This document shows, one piece after another, positions 36,043 to 44,610 of a stretch of 62,891 nucleotides of DNA. The first letter of the stretch is position 1. The number at the start of each line of letters is the position of its first letter. Under the pieces are notes generated by a model, which saw only the letters and a program-made list of their open reading frames with translations, made no database searches and was not told the DNA's origin. The DNA is from Stenotrophomonas sp. PS02289 (GTDB taxonomy: Bacteria > Pseudomonadota > Gammaproteobacteria > Xanthomonadales > Xanthomonadaceae), in NCBI RefSeq assembly GCF_029960115.1, contig NZ_JASCOZ010000005.1, positions 1-62,891 on the forward strand. Reading direction: 5' to 3'. The position numbers were made by a program, and so were the translations under genes.

Positions 36043-37938
36043 TTGATCCAGGAGATCGGTTTGCCCATTGGAGCACTACAAGCGGTTCACGAGACCGGGC
36101 AGTCCCGTAATCACGTACACCGCAAGCTCGCGCGACAGAAGCTTTCGGTGTCACCCAGGAACCTGCAGTTGGACAGCCCCTGGCAGGTGATCATGGTGCT
36201 GCTGCTGATCAGCAACGCAGCCAGCGCCCGACCCACTTCCTTTCGTTCCGAAGGCGACGCAACCGCAGCGTCGTCGCAGAACCCGCGTGCGGTGAACTGT
36301 CCACCTGCGACACCACTCAAGGTGTCCAAAGTGCTGCTTGGGGTAGGCGACTTCCTGGGTCATCCGTTCACCGGCACCGTGCATCTGGGCCAGAAGTGGG
36401 CCTATCGCATTCTCAGCCATGACTGCCCACCTCCGGACGGCGAGCTGGAGAAGACGGTGCTGGAGATCGGCGACGTCGGTGCCAGCTTCGCGGAGGGCGA
36501 GATCCTGGGCCCGGAGGCTCCAGGGCTGATCCAATTGGTCGCTGTCGGTCTAAAAGCGGTCGGCGACATATTGGACAACAAGCCAGTATCCCCCGAGCTC
36601 ATGGGGGATGCGGTGCTCTCATTGGGCGGGGGGCTGCGCGCGGAGCCGCTTCCCGCCTCATGGGGGCCATCGAGCATTGCGATCTTTTCGCCCGCCGTAC
36701 ACGCCATCCGCCAGCAGCCGGCGCTGGACCCGGAGCAGATCCAGCTTCAGCCGGCGGACGAAACCGGCATGCATCTCTATCTGGACAAAGGCAATGGCAA
36801 GATGGGCCGCGCCGTGCAGGTCGACGGTGCGTACTACCCAGTGACCGAACTGAGCGCCGACAGTGCGGTGATCGGCGGGGTACCCCTGATCCGACAGGAC
36901 GGCCGTTTCCGTTTGCGCGCGGACGCGGCCGCCGAGGGGGGCGAGTCAGAACCCGCAGTGGCCGTGCGCTGCCGCCGCGCGCCCGACAGCATCTGCCACC
37001 GTTCGCCTTACTCGCCCGAGCTCACCTCCGTGCTGCGCCAGCATCTGCGGCTCGGCGTTACCGAAGCGCAGGCACAGCACCGTGGATTCTCGGCGGACCC
37101 GCAGCGTCCCGGCTGGTACTGGCATATGCGCGGTGAGCGGCTGCATGGCTATTTGCGCCTGGAGGATCGCTACTTTCCGGTCAAGACCCACCGCTACGGC
37201 CGCTGCGAGCGCATGACGGTGCACTTGCCGCGCCGGGCGCATGTGCCCGACAGAACGAGTGCTGGATCGGGCTTGATCGACATTGCCGAGTCGCCGATGG
37301 CGACCGGTCCGCACACACTCACGCAGGCCGAGCTGAACGCGCATCGTGGTCTGGCCAGTCGTACGGCGTCGGACGTGTACGAGCATGCGGTTCGTCACCT
37401 TCCGCACGTCCACCTGCGGCAGCTGGAGAGAGCGGCGCTGGTGAACTATTACGGTGCCGGGGAGGTGCGTCTGAACGACTTCCTTCACCAGGATCCGGTG
37501 CCATCCCATCAGCGGCAGGACCTTGACCGGGAGGTGCGGACCCTGCAGCAGGCCTTGGCGCGCATACCGGCCTACCCCGGGCGTGTGTATCGCGGCACCG
37601 TCATGTCCGAGGCGCTCTTCAACAGCCTGCACGTTGGGCAGACGATCTACCTGCGCAGCTTCGTTCGCGCCAGTGGCGATCGCAGCGTCGCGCTGCAGGA
37701 ACTGGCTGGACGACCCCTGGAGGCCGACCAGATGCATGTGGTGATGGAGCTGGACATGCGTCGCAGTGCCCATCCCACCGGGCTGCACACCCTGCGTGAC
37801 GAGGCCGAAGTGGTGATCGACGACGGACGAGTGTATGTGGTGGATGCGGTGCGACCGGGAGAGCTGTGCCTGCGGGAGGCGGGAGTGACACGGCAGGCGC
37901 TGGGGCAAGCGGGCGCCACCGTGCTGCCGCTTGCTTAA
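36043..37938 (+). CDS. Secreted protein with C-terminal mono-ADP-ribosyltransferase signature
   Basis: Up to 631 residues from the TTG at 36043; GTG 36187 or ATG 36193 are alternative starts, and the hydrophobic VIMVLLLISNAASA (about residues 49-62) would then act as signal peptide. The middle holds two related beta modules (VDGAYYPVTEL around 265 and LEDRYFPVKTH around 375). The C-terminal approximately 190 residues show the R-S-ExE layout of arginine-specific ADP-ribosyltransferases: Arg517 in VYRGT, Ser-rich strand YLRSFVRAS (536-544), and Glu587/Glu589 in EAEVVI. Xanthomonas effector XopAI belongs to this class. No immunity gene is obvious. Start and secretion route are uncertain; the enzyme assignment is the firmer part. 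Confidence 0.75.
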   Translation: MIQEIGLPIGALQAVHETGQSRNHVHRKLARQKLSVSPRNLQLDSPWQVIMVLLLISNAASARPTSFRSEGDATAASSQNPRAVNCPPATPLKVSKVLLGVGDFLGHPFTGTVHLGQKWAYRILSHDCPPPDGELEKTVLEIGDVGASFAEGEILGPEAPGLIQLVAVGLKAVGDILDNKPVSPELMGDAVLSLGGGLRAEPLPASWGPSSIAIFSPAVHAIRQQPALDPEQIQLQPADETGMHLYLDKGNGKMGRAVQVDGAYYPVTELSADSAVIGGVPLIRQDGRFRLRADAAAEGGESEPAVAVRCRRAPDSICHRSPYSPELTSVLRQHLRLGVTEAQAQHRGFSADPQRPGWYWHMRGERLHGYLRLEDRYFPVKTHRYGRCERMTVHLPRRAHVPDRTSAGSGLIDIAESPMATGPHTLTQAELNAHRGLASRTASDVYEHAVRHLPHVHLRQLERAALVNYYGAGEVRLNDFLHQDPVPSHQRQDLDREVRTLQQALARIPAYPGRVYRGTVMSEALFNSLHVGQTIYLRSFVRASGDRSVALQELAGRPLEADQMHVVMELDMRRSAHPTGLHTLRDEAEVVIDDGRVYVVDAVRPGELCLREAGVTRQALGQAGATVLPLA

Positions 37939-37941
37939 GCC

Positions 37942-37969
37942 AAAAAAAACCCGGTGCGCGTGCACCGGG
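37942..37969 (-). terminator. Intrinsic terminator of the accBC operon
   Basis: On the minus strand CCCGGTGC, loop ACGC and GCACCGGG (37969-37950) are followed by eight T residues. It lies 20 nt past the accC stop. On the plus strand it can also stop the ADP-ribosyltransferase transcript, though the T-tract there is poor. Confidence 0.9.
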
Positions 37970-37988
37970 CTTCTCTGGAACCGCTCGA

Positions 37989-39356
37989 TCAGGTCAGCGC
38001 GATCGGCTTGGTCTTGCGCTCGGCCAGACGCTTTTCCAGGTAGTGGATGTTCTGTCCACCGGCCTGGAAGCCCTTGTCGCGCATGATGCGCTGCTGCAGG
38101 GCCACGTTGGTCTTGATGCCGTCCACCACCATTTCGCTCAGTGCCACGCGCATGCGCGCGATGGCGGTTTCGCGGTCCGGCCCGTGCACGATCAGCTTGC
38201 CGATCATCGAGTCGTAGTTCGACGGCACGCGGTAGCCGCTGTAGATGTGCGTATCCACGCGCACGCCCGGACCACCCGGCGGATGGAAGCCGGTGATGGT
38301 GCCCGGGCTGGGTACGAAGGTTTCAGCATCTTCAGCGTTGATGCGGCATTCGATGGCGTGGCCGGTCAGGACGATGTCGCTCTGCTTGATGCTGAGCTTC
38401 TGGCCAGCGGCGATCTTCAGCTGCTCGGCGACCAGGTCGATACCGGTCACCATTTCCGTCACCGGATGTTCCACCTGGATACGGGTGTTCATTTCGATGA
38501 AGTAGAAACGGCCGTCTTCGTAGAGGAACTCGAAGGTGCCAGCGCCGCGGTAACCGATGCGGATGCAGGCTTCCACGCAGACCTTGCCGATCTGCTCGCG
38601 CTGTTCCTGGCTGATGCCCGGAGCCGGTGCTTCTTCCACCACCTTCTGGTGGCGGCGCTGCATCGAGCAGTCGCGCTCACCGAGGTGGATGGCGTTGCCC
38701 TGGCCGTCGGCCAGCACCTGGATTTCCACGTGACGCGGATTCTCCAGGAACTTCTCCATGTACACCTCACCATTGCCGAACGCGGCCTTGGCCTCGCTCT
38801 TGGTGGTTTCGATCGAGGTCTTCAGCGAGGCTTCGGCGTGCACCACGCGCATACCGCGACCGCCGCCGCCACCGGCCGCCTTGATGATGACCGGGTAACC
38901 GATCTCACGGGCGATCTTGGTGTTGGCGACGATGTCCTCGCCCAGCGGGCCGCCCGAGCCGGGCACGCACGGCACGCCGGCGGACTTCATCGCGCGGATG
39001 GCTTCAACCTTGTCGCCCATCATGCGGATGGTGTCGGCCTTGGGACCGATGAAGATGAAGCCGGACTCTTCCACGCGCTCGGCAAAGTCGGCGTTCTCCG
39101 ACAGGAAGCCGTAACCCGGGTGGATGGCCTGCGCATCGGTCACTTCGGCGGCTGCGATCAGCGCCGGAATGTTGAGGTAGCTTTCCGGCGACGGGGCCGG
39201 GCCAATGCAGACCGACTCGTCGGCCATGGCGACGTGCTTGAGGTTGCGGTCGACCGTGGAATGCACGGCCACCGTGCGGATGCCCAGGGTGTGACACGCG
39301 CGCAGAATGCGCAGCGCGATCTCCCCTCGGTTGGCAATAACGACTTTGTCGAGCAT
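37989..39356 (-). CDS. accC: Acetyl-CoA carboxylase, biotin carboxylase subunit
   Basis: AccC carboxylates the biotin on AccB using ATP and bicarbonate, the first half of malonyl-CoA synthesis for fatty acids. The 455-residue protein begins [20 protein letters not shown] and has the glycine-rich ATP loop (GGGGRGMR, about residues 164-171), the catalytic stretch [20 protein letters not shown], and [12 protein letters not shown]. Length matches E. coli (449). It is 10 nt downstream of accB, forming the standard accBC operon. Confidence 0.97.
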   Translation of the reverse strand: MLDKVVIANRGEIALRILRACHTLGIRTVAVHSTVDRNLKHVAMADESVCIGPAPSPESYLNIPALIAAAEVTDAQAIHPGYGFLSENADFAERVEESGFIFIGPKADTIRMMGDKVEAIRAMKSAGVPCVPGSGGPLGEDIVANTKIAREIGYPVIIKAAGGGGGRGMRVVHAEASLKTSIETTKSEAKAAFGNGEVYMEKFLENPRHVEIQVLADGQGNAIHLGERDCSMQRRHQKVVEEAPAPGISQEQREQIGKVCVEACIRIGYRGAGTFEFLYEDGRFYFIEMNTRIQVEHPVTEMVTGIDLVAEQLKIAAGQKLSIKQSDIVLTGHAIECRINAEDAETFVPSPGTITGFHPPGGPGVRVDTHIYSGYRVPSNYDSMIGKLIVHGPDRETAIARMRVALSEMVVDGIKTNVALQQRIMRDKGFQAGGQNIHYLEKRLAERKTKPIALT

Positions 39357-39366
39357 GGACGCGTCC

Positions 39367-39843
39367 TTAGCCGATCACGAACAGCGGCTGGTCGAATTCG
39401 ACCGGCTGGCCGTTTTCGCCCAGGATGGCGACGATGGTGCCGGCGACGTCGGCTTCGATCGGGTTGAACATCTTCATCGCCTCGATGATGGCCAGGGTTT
39501 CGCCTGCCTTCACCTGCTGGCCGACCGACACGAAGGCCGGCTTGTCCGGAGCGGCCGAAGCGTAGAAGGTGCCGACCATCGGCGAACGCAGCACGTGGCC
39601 TTCCGGCAGGGCCGGGCCCGGCTTGGCGGTGCCGCCGGTGGAGGCTTCGGTCGGCGACTGCATCGGCATGGCCGGGGCGGCAGCCACCGGAGCCGGGGCA
39701 ATCATCTGCACAGGAGCGGGGGCATAACCGGCTACCGGAGCGCGCGACAGGCGCACCGACTCTTCGCCTTCCTTGATTTCGATTTCAGCCAGGTTCGACT
39801 CTTCCAGCAGGTCGATCAGCTTCTTGATTTTGCGCAGGTCCAT
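39367..39843 (-). CDS. accB: Biotin carboxyl carrier protein of acetyl-CoA carboxylase
   Basis: AccB carries the biotin that shuttles carboxyl groups between AccC and the carboxyltransferase. The 158-residue protein has an N-terminal helical part ([17 protein letters not shown]), a Pro/Ala-rich linker (about residues 55-80), and a C-terminal biotinyl domain with the EAMKM motif (biotinylated Lys124). It lies 44 nt after aroQ on the same strand and just before accC. Confidence 0.97.
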   Translation of the reverse strand: MDLRKIKKLIDLLEESNLAEIEIKEGEESVRLSRAPVAGYAPAPVQMIAPAPVAAAPAMPMQSPTEASTGGTAKPGPALPEGHVLRSPMVGTFYASAAPDKPAFVSVGQQVKAGETLAIIEAMKMFNPIEADVAGTIVAILGENGQPVEFDQPLFVIG

Positions 39844-39887
39844 GGAGGCCTCGTTGGTCGTGTATGGGGGTCGGTAAGAAGGAACGC

Positions 39888-40325
39888 TCAGGACAGCCGC
39901 GTCAGTGCGGCGTCCATGGCATAGCGGTAGCTGTCGGCCCCGAAGCCACAGACCACACCCACCGCCTTGTCGCTGAAATAGCTGTGCTGGCGGAACGGTT
40001 CGCGGCTGTGCGGGTTGGACAGGTGGATTTCGATGAACGGCACGTCCACCGCCGCCAGCGCGTCGCGCAGCGCGACCGAGGTGTGGGTGAACGCGGCCGG
40101 ATTGATCAGGATGAACGCGGTACCGTCTTCACGGGCGGCCTGCACGCGATCCACCAGGATGTGCTCGGCGTTGGACTGCAGGCTCTCCACCGCGTGCCCG
40201 GCCGCCTCGGCCTGGGCCAGCAGGGCCTGGTCGATCTGCGCCAGCGTGGTGTGCCCATACACCCCCGGCTCGCGGGTGCCGAGCAGGTTGAGGTTGGGGC
40301 CATGCAGGACCAGCAGTTTCGCCAT
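39888..40325 (-). CDS. aroQ: 3-dehydroquinate dehydratase, type II
   Basis: AroQ dehydrates 3-dehydroquinate in the shikimate pathway. The 145-residue protein begins [20 protein letters not shown], typical of type II enzymes, and contains [17 protein letters not shown] and [14 protein letters not shown] with the catalytic His. The ATG at 40325 is chosen over the one at 40334 because it begins at the conserved beta strand. aroQ-accB-accC is a common proteobacterial order. A 20-bp imperfect palindrome lies about 76 nt upstream and could control all three genes. Confidence 0.95.
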   Translation of the reverse strand: MAKLLVLHGPNLNLLGTREPGVYGHTTLAQIDQALLAQAEAAGHAVESLQSNAEHILVDRVQAAREDGTAFILINPAAFTHTSVALRDALAAVDVPFIEIHLSNPHSREPFRQHSYFSDKAVGVVCGFGADSYRYAMDAALTRLS

Positions 40326-40400
40326 GGGGACCACGGAATCGGAAAGGGCGAAGTCTGGCGGATGCGGTGGATGGTGTCCAGTTCGGCGAAGTTACGCGTG

Positions 40401-40420
40401 TTTCAATCAATCGTTTGAAA
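40401..40420. promoter_or_regulatory. 20-bp palindrome upstream of aroQ-accBC
   Basis: TTTCAATCAATCGTTTGAAA has 6-bp perfect outer arms and 16 of 20 symmetric positions. It sits in the likely promoter of an operon containing fatty-acid synthesis genes. Operators of TetR-type fatty-acid regulators such as PsrA have similar TTCAAAC/GTTTGAA arms, but the exact regulator cannot be told. Confidence 0.4.
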
Positions 40421-40479
40421 ATCCGGCGGAACGCTTGACGCTTATGGCCTGCACCGGCACGGGGCTACGTGAACCGGTC

Positions 40480-41376
40480 TTAGCCTGCCTGTTCGGCGAA
40501 GTTGGCCAGCTCTTCAGGGTCGCCCTGAGGAAACGCCGCCTTCAGACAGTTCAGGAACGCCGATACCCGCGCGCTGAGCAGCCGCCGGGACGGGTACAGC
40601 GCCCAGATCTCGATCGGTGGCCCCTTCGCATCGCCCCACGCCGCCAGTCGCCCGGACCGAAGATCAGAGGCAACCAGTGAGTAGGGCAGCAGCGCGGCTC
40701 CCGTGCCGGCGCGGGCCGCGTCGCGGATCATGATCAGCGAGGCCAACCGCAGCACCGGCGCGATCGCGACGTGGCGGTTGCCGCGCGGCGTCGCCAGCTC
40801 CCAGCCGGCGGCATCGCTGGAAGGGCGGACCACCGCCGGCACGGCGTCGTTGCCGGCCGGCAAGGTCAGATCCGGATGCGCGACGACGACCAAGCGGTCG
40901 CGCAGCAGCACCCGGCCGACCAGTCGCTCGTCCGTCTTCGGGTTGACCCGGATCACCAGGTCATAGCCTTCCTCGACCATGTCCACGGCACGGTCCTCGG
41001 TCGTGATTTCCAGCTGCACCTGCGGATGCCGCTGCGCAAAACGTGCGGCGATCTTTCCCAGCGCCATCTGCGAAAACAGCAGCGGAGCACTGACCCGCAA
41101 GCGGCCGCGCGGAATGTCGCCGCCGCTGGCGATCGAGGTAGTGGCCTCGTCCAGCTCCGTCAGCAGGGATTCGGTACGCGCATACAGGGCGTGACCTTCC
41201 TCGGTGAGCTTGAGCGTGTGCGAGCCGCGTTCGAAAAGACGCACGCCCAGGCTGGCCTCCAGCTCGCCGACCCGACGCGACAGGGTGGCCTTGGGACGCT
41301 CGGCAGCACGTGCGGCGCGGCCGAAGCCGCCATGTCGGGCTACGAGGGTGAAGTCGGCCAGGGCGAGCAGGTCCAT
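40480..41376 (-). CDS. LysR family transcriptional regulator
   Basis: A 298-residue regulator: N-terminal winged HTH (about residues 3-62, FGRAARAAERPKATLSRRVGELE) and a C-terminal LysR substrate-binding domain. It belongs to the AaeR/CrgA-like group by sequence feel. It is divergent from the NAD(P)-binding oxidoreductase gene at 41476 with 99 nt between, the typical LysR-target arrangement. That suggests it controls that gene in response to an electrophile or aromatic compound; the ligand is unknown. Confidence 0.9.
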   Translation of the reverse strand: MDLLALADFTLVARHGGFGRAARAAERPKATLSRRVGELEASLGVRLFERGSHTLKLTEEGHALYARTESLLTELDEATTSIASGGDIPRGRLRVSAPLLFSQMALGKIAARFAQRHPQVQLEITTEDRAVDMVEEGYDLVIRVNPKTDERLVGRVLLRDRLVVVAHPDLTLPAGNDAVPAVVRPSSDAAGWELATPRGNRHVAIAPVLRLASLIMIRDAARAGTGAALLPYSLVASDLRSGRLAAWGDAKGPPIEIWALYPSRRLLSARVSAFLNCLKAAFPQGDPEELANFAEQAG

Positions 41377-41475
41377 GTGTTCCGCCAGTGAGACAGGTGG
41401 TCCAAGTATATGGGCTATCGGTCCGATTGCGGATCAACAACCATGAGGCCTCCCAACCCAATCACGGAGTCACCC

Positions 41476-42345
41476 ATGACCCATCTTGTTACCGGAGCCA
41501 CCGGCACCGTCGGCCGTCAGGTCGTCCAGCATCTCCTCCAGCGCGGTGCCACGGTGCGTGCGCTGGTCCGCAACCCGGCCACCGCCAATCTGCCTGAAGG
41601 CGTCGAACTGCATCAGGGCGATCAGCTGGACGTCGATGCCCTACGCGCCGCCTTCAACGGGGTGTCGACCGTGTTCCTGCTCAACGCGGTGGTGGCTGAC
41701 GAGTTCACCCAGGCACTGATCACCCTCAACATCGCCCGCGAGGCGGGCGTGAAGCGGGTGGTCTACCTGTCGGTGATCCACAGCGACCGCTACGTCAACG
41801 TGCCGCACTTCGCCGGCAAGTACGGTGTGGAACGCATGATCGAGCAGATGGGTTTCAGCGCCACGATCCTGCGCCCGGCCTACTTCATGGACAACGATCT
41901 GACGGTCAAGGACGTGGTGCAGGGCTATGGCGTGTACCCGATGCCGATCGGCAGCAAGGGGCTGGCGATGATCGATACCCGCGACATTGCCGAGATCGCG
42001 GCACTGGAGCTGATCGCCCGTGATGCGGCCGCCGCTGACGCCGCCCTGACCCGGCTGAATCTGGTCGGACCGGAAGCCCTGACCGGCGCGGATGTTGCGG
42101 GGATCTGGAGCGACGTGCTCGGTCGCTCCATCGCCTACGGTGGCGACGATACCACGGGGTTCGAACAAAACCTGCGCCAGTTCATGCCGCCGTGGATGGC
42201 CTACGACATGCGCCAGATGGCCGAACGCTTCATCTCCGACGGCATGCTGCCAGCGGCTGGCGATGTGGAGCGTCTGATGCAGTTGCTGGGGCGGCCGCTG
42301 CGGTCGTACCGGGGGTTCGTGGAAGGTGCGCTTGCAGAAGGCTGA
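41476..42345 (+). CDS. NAD(P)H-binding atypical SDR (NmrA/azoreductase-like)
   Basis: A 289-residue protein starting MTHLVTGATGTVGRQVV, with the Rossmann motif GATGTVG (residues 7-13), ARREAGVKRVVYLS-type strand (IAREAGVKRVVYLS) and DTRDIAEIAALEL. This is the atypical short-chain dehydrogenase layout of NmrA/SDR_a5 proteins, which bind NAD(P) and act as redox sensors or quinone/azo reductases. The ATG at 41476 follows ACGGAG at good spacing. It is probably regulated by the divergent LysR gene. Confidence 0.87.
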   Translation: MTHLVTGATGTVGRQVVQHLLQRGATVRALVRNPATANLPEGVELHQGDQLDVDALRAAFNGVSTVFLLNAVVADEFTQALITLNIAREAGVKRVVYLSVIHSDRYVNVPHFAGKYGVERMIEQMGFSATILRPAYFMDNDLTVKDVVQGYGVYPMPIGSKGLAMIDTRDIAEIAALELIARDAAAADAALTRLNLVGPEALTGADVAGIWSDVLGRSIAYGGDDTTGFEQNLRQFMPPWMAYDMRQMAERFISDGMLPAAGDVERLMQLLGRPLRSYRGFVEGALAEG

Positions 42346-42355
42346 AACCCGCCTT

Positions 42356-42856
42356 TCATCTTCCGAACATCAGTACCGTCAGGCGGTTCTCATGCAGCAT
42401 CGACACCGAACGTTTCGGTGTCGTCCGGCTCAGTACGCAGCTGGTGGTGTCGTAATGAATGTGCTTGATCAGCTCGGGGTAGCGAGCGGCCACATCATTG
42501 GAGGCCATCAGCTGACCGCCGCGCGCTTCGCAGCTGCCCAGCAGTTCCTGCGCGAGGGCGTCGGGCAGGCGATAGCCACGGGACCGGAGATCGGTCGGGA
42601 TGAGCTCCCTGCGTCTACGGCGGTCCGTCCATTCTGGGCCCAGTCCTTCGGGCAGCTCGAAGCCAATGGCGTCCCGGATCCGGGTGTCCATGGCGGCACC
42701 TCGGCTCCTGGCGGTCGCAAAGAAGACAAGCAGCGAAATTACGATGGCGCCGGCCATGAGCGCCCATGACGATGACTTGCTGGAGTCCAGCTCGAAGCCA
42801 AACAGTTCAAGACGCATACCGGCGCACCACACCATCCCTGTGAACAAGGATGACAT
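42356..42856 (-). CDS. Hypothetical single-pass membrane protein
   Basis: Up to 166 residues, possibly starting at the internal ATG at 42817 (MRLELFGFELDSSKSSSW). One membrane helix at about residues 32-48 (ALMAGAIVISLLVFFATA) is followed by a charged cytoplasmic region (TDRRRRRELIPTDLRSRGYRLPDAL). No family was recognised. It ends 10 nt before the stop of the convergent oxidoreductase. Start choice and reality as a gene are moderate. Confidence 0.5.
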   Translation of the reverse strand: MSSLFTGMVWCAGMRLELFGFELDSSKSSSWALMAGAIVISLLVFFATARSRGAAMDTRIRDAIGFELPEGLGPEWTDRRRRRELIPTDLRSRGYRLPDALAQELLGSCEARGGQLMASNDVAARYPELIKHIHYDTTSCVLSRTTPKRSVSMLHENRLTVLMFGR

Positions 42857-42979
42857 GATGCCGGGGTGCGGTGATCAACACCAGCGCAGACGGCGATGCA
42901 GCGACATTCAAAGACGCCGGTCGCCAACCGACGCGGGGAGTGGTATGAATCCATCAGCACCCCTGAGATGCCACGCGCC

Positions 42980-43471
42980 ATGACTGCCCCGATACCTTCC
43001 ACCCTGACCATCCACGAATTCAGCGACGACCTAGCCCACCACTTCCACGACATCAACGCGGAGTGGATCAACGCCATGTTCAAGCTGGAGGACACCGACC
43101 GCGAGGTGCTGCAGCATCCGCGTCGCAACATCATCGACAAAGGCGGGGTGATCCTGTTCGTGGAGGCCCAAGGACTGGGCATCGTCGGCACCTGCGCACT
43201 GCAGAAGTCGGCTGACAACGGCTACGAGCTGACCAAGATGGGCGTGCGCGAGAGTGCGCGCGGCTTGAAGGTGGGCGAGTTTCTTCTGGCGGCAGTCCTT
43301 GAGCGCGCGGCAGCGCTGCAGGCATCGCCGTTGTATCTGCTCAGCAACGCCAAGTGCGAGGCGGCGATCCACCTGTATGAAAAGCTCGGTTTCCGCCACG
43401 ACGCGGAGATCATGGCGACTTACGGCGCGCGCTATCAGCGCTGCGATGTGGCGATGCGGTATTCGTGGTGA
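42980..43471 (+). CDS. GNAT family N-acetyltransferase
   Basis: A 163-residue acetyltransferase fold: acceptor region in the first 50 residues, central strands ILFVEAQGLGIVGTCAL and YELTKMGVRESARGLKVGEFL (motif A, shown in part as VRESARGLKVGEFLL), and motif B-like LYEKLGFRHDAE. The substrate is unknown. The ATG at 42980 is favoured because upstream residues are not conserved in character. The stop overlaps the start region of the next unknown gene. Confidence 0.85.
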   Translation: MTAPIPSTLTIHEFSDDLAHHFHDINAEWINAMFKLEDTDREVLQHPRRNIIDKGGVILFVEAQGLGIVGTCALQKSADNGYELTKMGVRESARGLKVGEFLLAAVLERAAALQASPLYLLSNAKCEAAIHLYEKLGFRHDAEIMATYGARYQRCDVAMRYSW

Positions 43472-43902
43472 GCGCGCCAGTTGAGGGTTGCATAAAGGTT
43501 TCCGGCAGAACGTTCGAGTGGTGGATCCTTCGTAACACCAAGGAATATGACGCGGCCAACAGAGATTGGGGCTTCGATCGACCGCAGCCGATCAATGTTG
43601 TCCGTATTCGGGAGCCGGGCACTGGATTCGATATCGCAATCCGAATCCACTATCCCAGAGAGGGGGGACCCAGGATCTGCTATCTGGAGCAGTTCGCCTT
43701 GGTGCTTGACTCGGGCTTTCCCTCGCAGAAGATGCCCGTGCCGACCGGGCACCTGATCCGCCTGCGGCCAAAGCTGTGCTGGGTCCCTGAGGCTGAGCCA
43801 GGCCCCCGCAGCGTCGAGCGGGTGGTCCAGTGGATTCTCAGCGCACACTTCCGGCCGTTCCGGGTCAGCCTCTCAGGATTGCGCTGGAATGGTCCCGGGT
43901 GA
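43465..43902 (+). CDS. Hypothetical protein coupled to GNAT gene
   Basis: A 145-residue protein of unknown family, starting at one of two adjacent GTG codons (43465 or 43468) that overlap the GNAT stop, suggesting translational coupling. It is soluble, Trp- and Arg-rich (RTFEWWILRNTKEYDAANRD), with no signal peptide or membrane segment. It ends 27 nt before the stop of the convergent membrane gene. Support comes from position and a sensible amino-acid profile only. Confidence 0.5.
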   Translation: MVSAPVEGCIKVSGRTFEWWILRNTKEYDAANRDWGFDRPQPINVVRIREPGTGFDIAIRIHYPREGGPRICYLEQFALVLDSGFPSQKMPVPTGHLIRLRPKLCWVPEAEPGPRSVERVVQWILSAHFRPFRVSLSGLRWNGPG

Positions 43903-43929
43903 GCGCAGCGGCAACGTCAACCGCTGCCT

Positions 43930-44505
43930 TCAGCGAGGGAGACTCATTGACCAGGCAAGCATGGCCGACCAAGGAAGAATCAAGCGTAGTGTCCATATGC
44001 GGACACGTTGAGGCGGGTAGCGTCTGCAACATGCCACGATCAAAGCCAGCGCAGGGAGTAATACCCCCAGCTCGATGACCACGTTTCTCCAAAGGTAGTA
44101 ATTTCCCAGTGACAGTGCGCCAGCGCTGGGAAGCAGGCCGACGGGGGCGGACAACTCTGGTCCAAGCGGCCACAGCACCGGAACCGGGTGTGCGCCCACC
44201 GCAAGATCCAGCAGCGGGTGCGATGCGCTGGCAGTCAACAGGGCCAGGAAGGGGAGACGGGTCGACGCAGTCGTTGCCAAGGGTATCCACACCAGCAGCG
44301 CGGTCACCATCGCAAACAGCAGGCTGTGCGTGATGCGGGGATCAGCGGCGTAATCGAACAGCCAGACCGCGAAATAGTCCAGGTCAGGGCAGACAGCGAG
44401 GGCGACGAACGGCAGTGCGGCCCACCACGACCTTGTCGGGAGCCATCTGCGGGAAGCCATGAAGAACGCGACGCCTGCGGCGGCGTGACCGGCGATGGAG
44501 GACAT
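43930..44505 (-). CDS. Metal-dependent hydrolase-like inner-membrane protein (YdjM/PF04307)
   Basis: A 191-residue integral membrane protein with about four helices and the PF04307 marks: early GHAAAGVAFF, LAVCPDLDY, RITHSLLFA and SHPLLDLAVG, whose His/Asp residues look like a metal site in or near the membrane. E. coli YdjM, in the same family, is SOS-regulated. The ATG at 44505 begins at the conserved MSSIAGHAA; an ATG at 44535 is the alternative. The substrate is unknown. Confidence 0.82.
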   Translation of the reverse strand: MSSIAGHAAAGVAFFMASRRWLPTRSWWAALPFVALAVCPDLDYFAVWLFDYAADPRITHSLLFAMVTALLVWIPLATTASTRLPFLALLTASASHPLLDLAVGAHPVPVLWPLGPELSAPVGLLPSAGALSLGNYYLWRNVVIELGVLLPALALIVACCRRYPPQRVRIWTLRLILPWSAMLAWSMSLPR

Positions 44506-44610
44506 GGCGAAACCGGATCGTGGACTGGCCTGCATCCTCAAGCCGGAGTGTGAGCCCCCGATGCGCCGGAGATGAGGCCACGGTGAAGTCGATGACGGCA
44601 ACGCGTTGAG

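Noticed and set aside
43435-43848. Minus-strand open frame opposite the hypothetical gene at 43465
   Set aside because: The plus-strand frame is coupled to the GNAT stop and has a more natural residue mix; the minus frame has neither start context nor features.
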